Below, one piece after another: positions 34,798-42,518 of a DNA stretch of 64,000 bases; the stretch's first letter is position 1, and each line of letters starts with the position of its first letter. The stretch is from Helicobacter pylori_CU. Its GTDB lineage: Bacteria; Campylobacterota; Campylobacteria; Campylobacterales; Helicobacteraceae. The position numbers and the translations under genes are program-made. A model generated the notes under the pieces. It was not told the origin of the DNA. It ran no database searches and was given only the letters and a program-made list of their open reading frames with translations. The stretch is from assembly GCF_000259235.1 (NCBI RefSeq), contig NC_017733.1:186001-250000 (forward strand), written 5' to 3'.

Positions 34798-36144
34798 TTG
34801 GCTAAAAAAACTTCTTTATTTGAGTGTCAGCATTGCGGTTTTACAAGCCCTAAGTGGTTGGGTAAGTGCGTCCAATGCAACGCATGGGAGAGTTTTATAG
34901 AATTGAACCAAGCCCAAAAGGAAGTTTTACACGCGCTTAAAAAACCGCTCCCACAAGCGCAAAAAAGCGTTTCTATCGCTGCAATTGAGCATGAAGAAGT
35001 GGTGAAATTTTCTTCCACTCAAAGCGAATTGGATATTGTCTTAGGTGGGGGGATCGCTAAAGGGGGGTTGTATTTAGTGGGGGGGAGTCCTGGGGTGGGG
35101 AAATCCACTCTGCTTTTAAAAGTGGCTTCTGGCTTAGCCAAAAACCAGCAAAAGGTTTTGTATGTGAGCGGGGAAGAGAGCTTGAGCCAGATTAAAATGC
35201 GCGCCACTAGACTAGATTGCATAGAAAAAGAATTGTATCTGCTCAATGAAATCAATTGGCCTGTGATTAAGGCTAATATAGAAAGCGAAAATTATTTTGC
35301 TTGCGTGATTGATTCTATCCAAACGCTTTATTCGCCAGAGATTTCTTCAGCGCCCGGCTCTATTTCGCAAGTGCGAGAGATCACTTTTGAGCTCATGCGT
35401 TTAGCCAAAACAAGAGATATTGCTATTTTTATCATCGGTCATATCACTAAAGAAGGGAGCATCGCAGGGCCTAGAGTGCTAGAGCATATGGTGGATAGCG
35501 TGCTGTATTTTGAGGGCGATCCCAGTAGGGAATTAAGGATTTTAAGGAGTTTTAAAAACCGCTTTGGCCCTACGAGTGAAATCGGCTTGTTTGAGATGAA
35601 AGAGCAGGGTTTGGTGAGCGCTAAAGAAGCTTCAAGCTTGTTTTTTTCTAAAGAAGAGCCTATGGAGGGGAGTGCCATTACCATTACTTTAGAAGGCTCA
35701 AGGGCGTTGATTTTAGAAATTCAGGCGTTGGTGAGCGAGTGCAGTTTTGGAGCGCCCAAACGATTAGCGAACGGGTTTGACACCAACCGCCTTAACATGC
35801 TCATCGCTTTATTAGAAAAAAAGCTAGAAATCCCCTTAAACCGCCATGATGTGTTTATTAATGTGAGCGGAGGCATCAAAATTAGCGAGCCGGCTTGCGA
35901 TTTAGCGGTCATTGCCAGTATCCTTTCAAGCTTTAAAAACAGAAAAATTGACAATAAAACGGCGTTTTTGGGCGAAGTGAGTTTGAATGGCAGGATTTTA
36001 GAAGCCCCTAATTTGAACGCTAGATTGAAAGAAATGGAAAATTACGGCTTTTTAAAAGCCATTTTGCCTAAAAAACCCAGTCAAAAAACCTCTATCAAAT
36101 GCTATGAAGCCAATGCGGTAGGCAAGATTGTTGAATGGATGTGA
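34798..36144 (+). CDS. radA: DNA repair protein RadA
   Basis: RecA-related protein that processes recombination branches; in H. pylori implicated in recombination and transformation. The 448 residues start at TTG 34798 (LAKKTSLFECQHCG). They show an N-terminal zinc finger (CQHC...CVQC), Walker A GGSPGVGKST (near 98), the RadA-specific KNRFGPTSEIGLFEM (near 258) and a Lon-protease-like C-terminal domain. The codons around Walker A hold several G6-G7 runs. Confidence 0.95.
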   Translation: MAKKTSLFECQHCGFTSPKWLGKCVQCNAWESFIELNQAQKEVLHALKKPLPQAQKSVSIAAIEHEEVVKFSSTQSELDIVLGGGIAKGGLYLVGGSPGVGKSTLLLKVASGLAKNQQKVLYVSGEESLSQIKMRATRLDCIEKELYLLNEINWPVIKANIESENYFACVIDSIQTLYSPEISSAPGSISQVREITFELMRLAKTRDIAIFIIGHITKEGSIAGPRVLEHMVDSVLYFEGDPSRELRILRSFKNRFGPTSEIGLFEMKEQGLVSAKEASSLFFSKEEPMEGSAITITLEGSRALILEIQALVSECSFGAPKRLANGFDTNRLNMLIALLEKKLEIPLNRHDVFINVSGGIKISEPACDLAVIASILSSFKNRKIDNKTAFLGEVSLNGRILEAPNLNARLKEMENYGFLKAILPKKPSQKTSIKCYEANAVGKIVEWM

Positions 36145-36225
36145 TTTGAACTTTTGTTACCTAATAGAACAGAGTCTTATTAAAATTTAAACTCAATTTA
36201 AAGAACAAATACCATTTTTTTTAGT

Positions 36226-36231
36226 TATAAT
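36226..36231 (+). promoter_or_regulatory. -10 box of the msrAB promoter
   Basis: Perfect TATAAT preceded by a T-rich stretch, 36 bases before the msrAB ATG; AAAGG at 36256-36260 is the ribosome-binding site. Confidence 0.6.
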
Positions 36232-36266
36232 GGCGAACACCATTAAAATTAAAACAAAGGTTGTCA

Positions 36267-37346
36267 ATGAAAGTATTATCTTACTTGAAAAATTTTTATC
36301 TTTTTTTACTAATAGGAGCGATCATGCAAGCGAATGAAAACATGGGGGCTAAACACCCTAAAACCGATGAAAGAGTGATTTATCTGGCTGGGGGGTGCTT
36401 TTGGGGGCTAGAGGCGTATATGGAGAGGATTTATGGCGTTATAGACGCAAGCTCTGGTTACGCTAACGGCAAGACTTCAAGTACGAATTATGAAAAGTTG
36501 CATGAGAGCGATCATGCTGAAAGCGTGAAAGTGATCTATGATCCTAAAAAGATCAGTTTGGACAAGTTGTTGCGTTATTATTTTAAGGTGATTGATCCGG
36601 TGAGCGTGAACAAGCAGGGTAATGATGTGGGTAGGCAGTATCGCACAGGGATTTACTATGTCAATAGTGCGGATAAAGAAGTGATAGACAACGCCTTAAA
36701 AGCGTTACAAAAAGAAGTGAAAGGCAAGATCGCCATTGAGGTAGAGCCGTTAAAAAATTATGTGAGGGCTGAAGAGTATCATCAAGATTATTTGAAGAAA
36801 CACCCCGGTGGTTATTGCCATATTGATTTGAAAAAGGCGGATGAAGTGATTGTAGATAGCGATAGATACACCAAACCCAGCGATGAAGTTTTAAAGAAAA
36901 AACTCACCAAACTCCAGTATGAGGTGACTCAAAACAAACACACTGAGAAACCCTTTGAAAACGAGTATTACAATAAAGAAGAAGAGGGCATTTATGTGGA
37001 TATTACCACAGGCGAGCCGTTATTTTCTTCAGCGGATAAATACGACTCCGGTTGCGGGTGGCCAAGCTTTTCTAAGCCTATCAATAAAGATGTGGTGAAA
37101 TACGAAGACGATGAGAGCCTTAACAGGAAACGCATTGAAGTGTTGAGCCGTATTGGTAAGGCGCATTTAGGGCATGTGTTTAACGATGGGCCCAAAGAAT
37201 TAGGGGGCTTAAGGTATTGCATCAACAGCGCGGCTTTAAGGTTTATCCCCTTAAAAGACATGGAAAAAGAGGGCTATGGCGAGTTTATCCCTTATATCAA
37301 AAAGGGTGAATTGAAAAAATACATCCAAGATAAAAAGTCGCATTAA
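36267..37346 (+). CDS. msrAB: Fused peptide methionine sulfoxide reductase MsrA/MsrB
   Basis: Repairs both stereoisomers of methionine sulfoxide. The ATG at 36267 gives 359 residues with an N-terminal hydrophobic segment (YLKNFYLFLLIGAIMQANE) that may export or anchor it. The MsrA half has GGCFWGLEAYME (catalytic Cys near 46) and HQDYLKKHPGGYCHID. The MsrB half has DSGCGWPSFSKPI and the catalytic Cys in LRYCINSAAL (near 316). The zinc-site cysteines of some MsrB proteins are not seen. Confidence 0.95.
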   Translation: MKVLSYLKNFYLFLLIGAIMQANENMGAKHPKTDERVIYLAGGCFWGLEAYMERIYGVIDASSGYANGKTSSTNYEKLHESDHAESVKVIYDPKKISLDKLLRYYFKVIDPVSVNKQGNDVGRQYRTGIYYVNSADKEVIDNALKALQKEVKGKIAIEVEPLKNYVRAEEYHQDYLKKHPGGYCHIDLKKADEVIVDSDRYTKPSDEVLKKKLTKLQYEVTQNKHTEKPFENEYYNKEEEGIYVDITTGEPLFSSADKYDSGCGWPSFSKPINKDVVKYEDDESLNRKRIEVLSRIGKAHLGHVFNDGPKELGGLRYCINSAALRFIPLKDMEKEGYGEFIPYIKKGELKKYIQDKKSH

Positions 37347-37516
37347 GAGGTAATGAATAAGCCCTCTTAAGGGGGGTTAAAATAGGGGGTTTAAGCGTTT
37401 GGGTTGTCTTATGGGTTATTTTAAAAAACGCTAAAATACGCCCTAAATAATTCATTTTTTAATTACCCTTACCTTGAAAATATTCTTTTTTAAGTTTTAT
37501 GGTTTTGTTCTCATCA

Positions 37517-37735
37517 AATAAAGATAACTAAAACTTTTTATTTTTTTAAAAATGGGGTTTTTAATTTTATTTTTTGTTTCAAACTCATTTTTTAAGGGGG
37601 TAGGGGGTTATCCCATTACAGCCCCCAAACTAAACCCCCCTAACCCTAAAGAAGCGCTTTTTTAGAGATTATCGCTTGCTCTTAGAAAGCTTTTTGATAT
37701 TAATTTTAAAAATGCCCTTGAGCATTTTTAGATTT
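37517..37735 (+). repeat. Intergenic repeat, copy B
   Basis: Best companion of copy A: AAACTCATTTTTTAAGGGGG, TAGGGGG, C-runs (GCCCCC, AACCCCCC, TAACCC), AGAGATTATCGCTTGCTC, AGCTTTTTGATATTAA and AGCATTTTTA in the same order. It ends exactly at the stop of the facing tauE-like gene. The 389-base gap from 37347 otherwise holds only AT-rich sequence. Confidence 0.55.
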
Positions 37736-38569
37736 TTAACCCATAATGAGCTTGTGTAAAGTCGCTAAAATGCTTAAGGCATAAATGAGGAGCAAGAGAA
37801 TTTTATGCACCTTTTCATTAGCCAAAGCAATCAATTTAATGCCAATGCCCACCCCTAAAAACGCTCCAACACCGGTGATCACCCCGGCTTGAACGCTTAT
37901 ATCATCAAGAACCTTCCCGTTATAAAGAGAGATGACCCCGGATAAAGAAGCGAACACCACAAAAAATAGCCCCAAAGGCACGATTTTTTTAGAATCGTAT
38001 TTTAAAAAATAGCCTAAAAACGGCACCATTAAAATCCCCCCACCCATGCCTAGCGGGATAGAAAAGATGCCAGTAACAAAACCGGCGAGCATCAAAACCC
38101 CATGCGTTCTATCCATAGACACAAAAGGGATTGCGCGCTTTTTTTCGGGCGTTTTGTTATTCGCATGCAAATCAAAATGCATTTCTTCAAAATGCTCTGG
38201 TTTCTTGTTGCTAGAAAAAGCGTATTTGATAAAGGTGTAGCACACCACCACCACAAACACGCTCATTAAAATTTTATCGTTAATGATCTTTAAGATAAAG
38301 CTCCCTAAAATCGCCCCCATTAGCCCTCCAAGCGCGGCAAATGAGCCTTCTCTCAAATCCAATAAGCCCTTTTTGTAATTGATGATAGAGCCGACCACTG
38401 AAGAAAAAAGCATTTGCATGAGCGAAATCCCCACCGCATGGCTATAGCTAAAATGGGCAAAAATCGCGCTAGGGACGACAATCTCCCCCCCACCAATACC
38501 AAAAAACCCGGCGGTAATGCCGGTGAATAGCCCCACAAGAGCCAAAATAAACGCTGTTGATTCTTCCAT
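37736..38569 (-). CDS. TauE/SafE-family membrane permease
   Basis: A 277-residue inner-membrane protein with about eight hydrophobic segments and the internal two-fold repeat typical of TauE/SafE (GITAGFFGIGGGEIVVPS in the first half, GIFSIPLGMGGGILMVPFLG in the second). The family exports sulfonates or sulfite-like anions; the substrate here is unknown. It is flanked by repeat copies B and E. Matches HP0225/HP0226 by memory. Confidence 0.88.
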   Translation of the reverse strand: MEESTAFILALVGLFTGITAGFFGIGGGEIVVPSAIFAHFSYSHAVGISLMQMLFSSVVGSIINYKKGLLDLREGSFAALGGLMGAILGSFILKIINDKILMSVFVVVVCYTFIKYAFSSNKKPEHFEEMHFDLHANNKTPEKKRAIPFVSMDRTHGVLMLAGFVTGIFSIPLGMGGGILMVPFLGYFLKYDSKKIVPLGLFFVVFASLSGVISLYNGKVLDDISVQAGVITGVGAFLGVGIGIKLIALANEKVHKILLLLIYALSILATLHKLIMG

Positions 38570-38609
38570 GAAAAACTCCCTAAATTCTAAATTATTACTT
38601 TATCAAAAA

Positions 38610-38752
38610 AGAGTGATAATCTTTAAAAAATTTTCTTTGATGGTTACAAAAATAGGGTTTTGATTACTTTAATTTTATCGCTTGGGAGCGATTATAAGAG
38701 ATTATCCAAGATCTCTTTATTTGCTTAATTTAAAAAGGCCTTCAAGCGTTTT
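38610..38752 (+). repeat. Intergenic repeat, diverged copy E
   Basis: AGGGTTTTGATTACTTTAATTTTATCGC matches copy A (GGGCTTTGGTTGC.TTTATTTTATGGC). AGAGATTAT and then a CTTCAAGCGTTTTTA end match copy B, with the central G/C-runs missing. It ends 29 bases from the stop of hopM. Weaker evidence than A-C. Confidence 0.35.
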
Positions 38753-38781
38753 TAAACAAGCCCCCTTTTTAAAGAGGGTTT

Positions 38782-40863
38782 TTAATAAGCAAACACATAA
38801 TTGAGGAAAAGGCTATACATCCTTCTGTATTCTAGTTTAGCGCCCATGAAAGAATAGTAGCTTGTGTTGATCGTAGGGATTTTAAAACCTAGTTCAATGC
38901 CATGCTGAGCGGCATGATCGCTGTTTTTTTTCTTAGGCCTAGCGAGGTTCATTCTCAAGCCTAAATCAAACAAAAATTGGAAGTTAGAAGTGCTGACATT
39001 AGCGTTATAAATGCCATTCATCATGGTCAAATTCACTTGTTGGGAATTAAGCCACGAAGTCCCAGCTAACGCAAAGCCTCCAAAAAGCCCCACAGAAAGC
39101 TTGTTATTTTTGCCTAAAAAGTTGGTGTTTTTATCGTTAATGAAGTTATAAAGAGCATCCATACCCACCCCATAAGTCCACACATCAGAAGCCGAGTTAA
39201 AAAAATTAGATTTGATATAAGCATGGTTATAATCAAAGAAACCGTAATACCTTAACCCCCAATTCCTTTTTTTGCCAAAGAATTGTTTGTAGCCCACTTG
39301 CACGCCGATCCCGTTCATTGCACCGTTATTGTTTTGATAGTCAATCACGCCGATGCGCCTAAAAGGGTTCTTGCCTAATTCTTGCGTGATGGTTTGGAGC
39401 TGGTTGTATTTGTTGGTATCCAAAGAATAGGTGAGCAGACCTTCTGGGGAATTAGGGTTTTGAGTGGAATGCGTCATGTTTTGAAGAGACTTAGCATTAG
39501 GCAAGTGAGAGATACCGCTATTGATCGCTGTTGAGTCTTTATTCAGGGTGTTAAGGGCTTCTTTAAAATTCAAAATGGTTTGAGCCAAAGCCCTATCCTG
39601 ATTGACTTGGTTGCCATAATAAGCGGTGTGTTGCTCTAAAGAGTTTAAAGTCTCTTTCACAAACGCGCAACCTGAACCCCAAGTGTTATTAGTGATCACG
39701 CCAGCCGATCCTGCTTTACATTCTTCTAAATCCCCTTGAATAGGCCCTTGAATGCTGTGGAAATTGTCCGCAACTTGTTGGGCTAAATTTAAAATCTCTG
39801 CTTGAGCTTCAGCTCTATTGAGCATTTCTTGAGCGAATTGCTTATTTTTAGAAGTGTAGGGGTTGAAATTGTTGGGTTGCGTGATTTGAGCGTTTTCATT
39901 AGCGTTAAGCTGTTGGGTTTTTGCTAGGGCTGTTTGAGCGTTTTTGATCATCTCGTTAATAGCGTTAAAAGAAGGGCCAAAAATATCCACTACATTCCCA
40001 GGCGTAGAACTCAACCCCCACGCTTTACCGCCATTGCTCGTTTGCACATGCGGGTTTTGAGTAATAAGGACTTGCATGATAATAGCGGCTTGTTGCAAAA
40101 GGTATTCAGCGTTATTATGGTATGTCAATTGTATCGTAGGCGAGAATGCTGATCCGCCTGAATAAGAGGTTGGGATCTCTTTCCCATTCTCTGTATAATA
40201 ATGCTCTATGATGTTGTTTTGTGTGGTGGTCTTATAATTGGTTTGTTGTATGTTGACTACCCCTGTTTTGGTGGTGTCATTCAAGGCAGGCATCCCACCC
40301 CCTTGATTTTGGTTTAAAGCGGTTTGGATGATCTGATAAGCTTGGTTGAGTTTTTGGTATTCATCAATGGATAGGATGCCATTAGGGCCTGTCCCATACG
40401 CTTGATTGCAAGTGGTGGTGGTCCCATTAAGGGCTGGTGTGTTACCAAACGATTGATAGCTTTGATTATTAGTAGGGCCAGGGCCACAGCCAATAAAAAG
40501 GGCTATGACTTGCCACATGCCCACAGCGGCATTGAGCGCTAAAGCCACAGCTTGATAGGCGGGGGAAGTGGTGGTAGCGCTAGTGAGGTTAATCGCGCTT
40601 GAGCTTAAATTATCAATCGCACCCGTGATTGCACTCGGTGTGCTGGCTAGATTGACTAAGGAATTTAAGTAATTGTATTGGTTTAAAAGGTTGCTCAAAT
40701 TATCGTATTTGTCCGCAAGGTTTTGCAATGCTCCAGTGTTTTTCACTTGTTGGACCGCTTCACCGATCTGATAGCCCACACTCATATAAAATCCGTCGTC
40801 TTCAGCCCTTGATAATGAAGCCATGAGAGAAAGAGAGAGTAAGAGAGATTTTGTGATTTTCAT
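38782..40863 (-). CDS. hopM: Hop-family outer membrane protein HopM
   Basis: A 693-residue outer-membrane beta-barrel. Signal peptide KITKSLLLSLSLMASLSRA, then the Hop N-terminal block DDGFYMSVGYQIGEAVQQV. A long Asn/Gln/Thr-rich variable middle (100-480) holds two probable disulfide loops (IGCGPGP...TTCNQAYG and EECKAGS...GSGCAF). The conserved C-terminal barrel begins near NPFRRIGVIDYQNNNGAMNG and ends YSLFLNYVFAY with an aromatic last residue. It resembles hopA at both ends. HopM rather than its near-identical paralogue HopN is assumed from position (HP0227). Confidence 0.9.
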   Translation of the reverse strand: MKITKSLLLSLSLMASLSRAEDDGFYMSVGYQIGEAVQQVKNTGALQNLADKYDNLSNLLNQYNYLNSLVNLASTPSAITGAIDNLSSSAINLTSATTTSPAYQAVALALNAAVGMWQVIALFIGCGPGPTNNQSYQSFGNTPALNGTTTTCNQAYGTGPNGILSIDEYQKLNQAYQIIQTALNQNQGGGMPALNDTTKTGVVNIQQTNYKTTTQNNIIEHYYTENGKEIPTSYSGGSAFSPTIQLTYHNNAEYLLQQAAIIMQVLITQNPHVQTSNGGKAWGLSSTPGNVVDIFGPSFNAINEMIKNAQTALAKTQQLNANENAQITQPNNFNPYTSKNKQFAQEMLNRAEAQAEILNLAQQVADNFHSIQGPIQGDLEECKAGSAGVITNNTWGSGCAFVKETLNSLEQHTAYYGNQVNQDRALAQTILNFKEALNTLNKDSTAINSGISHLPNAKSLQNMTHSTQNPNSPEGLLTYSLDTNKYNQLQTITQELGKNPFRRIGVIDYQNNNGAMNGIGVQVGYKQFFGKKRNWGLRYYGFFDYNHAYIKSNFFNSASDVWTYGVGMDALYNFINDKNTNFLGKNNKLSVGLFGGFALAGTSWLNSQQVNLTMMNGIYNANVSTSNFQFLFDLGLRMNLARPKKKNSDHAAQHGIELGFKIPTINTSYYSFMGAKLEYRRMYSLFLNYVFAY

Positions 40864-40932
40864 GTTTTCTCCTTTTAATAGATTTTTGTTGGTTTCACAT
40901 TCCCATGATAGTCATGTTTATGAAAGTTCGCC

Positions 40933-40938
40933 ATTTTA
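40933..40938 (-). promoter_or_regulatory. Putative -10 box of the hopM promoter
   Basis: TAAAAT (in GGTAAAATGG) on the minus strand, about 70 bases before the hopM ATG. The A14 tract lies 40 bases further upstream. Confidence 0.4.
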
Positions 40939-40977
40939 CCATAAAATGCTTATTCTTAACTTAAAATTTATATTTTG

Positions 40978-40991
40978 AAAAAAAAAAAAAA
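40978..40991. repeat. A14 homopolymer upstream of hopM
   Basis: Fourteen A on the plus strand (T14 on the hopM coding strand), about 40 bases beyond the putative hopM -10 box. Tracts of this kind vary in length and modulate outer-membrane-protein promoters in H. pylori. Confidence 0.7.
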
Positions 40992-41102
40992 CAATTTTAA
41001 GTATTTTTTACAATAAAATATCATAGATCTTGATTTAAGAAAAGGGATTTTATCCGGTTTGAAATTGGTTTTTAAATCTTTGGTTACAATCAAGCCATTC
41101 TA

Positions 41103-42275
41103 ATGGGAAAGAAAGGCATGTTTGAAAAGATACAAAAAGAATGGTTGAGCAACGTTCAAAAAGATTTGTTGTCTGGTTTTGTGGTGGGGCTTTCTGTGAT
41201 CCCAGAGACGGCCGGTTTTGCGATCATGGTGGGTTTAGATGTGGGCGTAGCGTTTTATACGACCTTTTACATGGCTTTTATTTTGTCTCTTTTTGGAGCT
41301 AGAAAGGCGATGATTAGCGCAGCGGCTGGCTCAGTGGCGCTCATTTTAGTGGGCGTGGTTAAAAACTATGGGCTTGAATACGCGGGCGTGGCGACTCTTA
41401 TGGCAGGAATATTGCAAATTCTTTTAGGCTATTTGAAAATAGGGAATCTTTTAAAATTTATCCCGCAATCAGTGATGTATGGTTTTGTGAACGCGCTAGG
41501 CATTTTGCTTTTAATGGAGCAATTCAAATTCCTTCAAAACCAAAATTTGGGGGTGTTTATCTTGCTCGCTATCGGGATACTCATCATTTACCTCTTCCCC
41601 TTAATCACTAAAAAAATTCCCTCTAATTTGATTTGTATCCTTGCAGTGAGCGCGATCGCTTTAATTTTTGATATGCATGCGCCGAATTTAGGGAGCATTG
41701 AGCAAGGGGTTTCAGGCTTTCATTTCATCATTATCCCCAAAAATTTGGATTTTAAAATGGTGGCAGGATTGTTGCCTTACGCTCTTTCTTTAGCGCTAGT
41801 TGGCACGATAGAAAGCTTATTGACCGCTAAAACTTTAGACGTTATTTTAAAAGACAGCGTGAGCGATAAAAATAAAGAAACTAAAGCGCAAGGCTTGGGG
41901 AATATCATCTCAGGGCTTTTGGGGGGAATGACAGGGTGCGCTTTAGTGGGGCAGTCTATCATCAACGCAAAATCTGGGGCTAAAACAAGGCTTTCTACTT
42001 TTTTTGCCGGCTTTTCTTTAATGGTGCTAATATTAGTGTTTAATGAATACGTGGTTAAGATCCCTATTGTGGCGGTTGTGGCGGTAATGGTGATGATTTC
42101 TTTCACCACTTTTAATTTCCAATCCATTATCAATATTAAAAAAATCAAGCTCTATGACACGCTCAACATGCTCTTAGTCGTGGCGGTGGTTTTATACACG
42201 CATAATTTAGCGATAGGGGTTGTGGTGGGGGTTTTAGTCAATGCGTTATGGATCAAATCTGAAGGGATTGCGTGA
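41103..42275 (+). CDS. SulP-family permease without a STAS domain
   Basis: Inner-membrane protein of 390 residues with about 10-11 hydrophobic segments. The SulP hallmarks are present: DLLSGFVVGLSVIPETAGFA at the N-terminus, SAAAGSVALI, then ALVGTIESLLTAKTLD and GNIISGLLGGMTGCALVGQS. Typical SulP proteins carry about 150 further residues forming a cytoplasmic STAS domain; this one ends right after the membrane part (LWIKSEGIA). Substrate unknown. Start at 41103 or 41118 cannot be decided. Matches HP0228 by memory. Confidence 0.85.
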   Translation: MGKKGMFEKIQKEWLSNVQKDLLSGFVVGLSVIPETAGFAIMVGLDVGVAFYTTFYMAFILSLFGARKAMISAAAGSVALILVGVVKNYGLEYAGVATLMAGILQILLGYLKIGNLLKFIPQSVMYGFVNALGILLLMEQFKFLQNQNLGVFILLAIGILIIYLFPLITKKIPSNLICILAVSAIALIFDMHAPNLGSIEQGVSGFHFIIIPKNLDFKMVAGLLPYALSLALVGTIESLLTAKTLDVILKDSVSDKNKETKAQGLGNIISGLLGGMTGCALVGQSIINAKSGAKTRLSTFFAGFSLMVLILVFNEYVVKIPIVAVVAVMVMISFTTFNFQSIINIKKIKLYDTLNMLLVVAVVLYTHNLAIGVVVGVLVNALWIKSEGIA

Positions 42276-42315
42276 AATTTTGCTATAAAGCTAGAAAAAA
42301 GATGAGTTAAAAGTA

Positions 42316-42390
42316 TGGCTCCAGATGTAGGATTCGAACCTACGACCAAGCGGTTAACAGCCGCCTACTCTACCGCTGAGCTAATCTGGA
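42316..42390 (-). tRNA. tRNA-Asn (anticodon GTT)
   Basis: On the minus strand the sequence folds as a standard cloverleaf. The acceptor stem is TCCAGAT/ATCTGGA, the D-arm AGCTCAGCGGTAGAG, the anticodon loop CTGTTAA, the T-loop GGTTCGAATCC, then discriminator G and an encoded CCA at 42316-42318. The length is 75 bases with CCA. It lies between sulP and hopA with its own promoter. Confidence 0.97.
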
Positions 42391-42413
42391 ATTTCGCTCA
42401 AAAACAAAAAGAA

Positions 42414-42442
42414 ATTTTAGCGTGTTTTTTGTAAAAAGTCAA
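42414..42442 (-). promoter_or_regulatory. Near-consensus promoter of tRNA-Asn
   Basis: On the minus strand TTGACT (42437-42442), a 17-base spacer, then TAAAAT (42414-42419). A -35 this close to consensus is uncommon in H. pylori. The start point would give a short 5' leader of about 16 bases on the tRNA. Confidence 0.7.
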
Positions 42443-42469
42443 GTAAAATGATGCCGTTATTCATTGGAG

Positions 42470-42508
42470 AGCCAAAAAATTGGCTTTGTTCTCATTAATA
42501 ATGAGAAC
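42470..42508 (-). terminator. Tandem hairpins after hopA
   Basis: Going away from hopA: first GTTCTCATT/AATGAGAAC, a perfect 9-bp stem with a 3-base loop (42488-42508). Then AGCCAA/TTGGCT with a 4-base loop (42470-42485). They begin 10 bases after the hopA stop and probably end its transcript before it reaches the tRNA gene on the same strand. Confidence 0.55.
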
Positions 42509-42518
42509 CGATTCAATA

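Noticed and set aside
37297..37455. Minus-strand 52-codon frame (MNYLGRILAFFK...) running into the 3' end of msrAB
   Set aside because: The second half is antisense to the conserved msrAB coding region, the ribosome-binding site is too distant and no family is recognisable.
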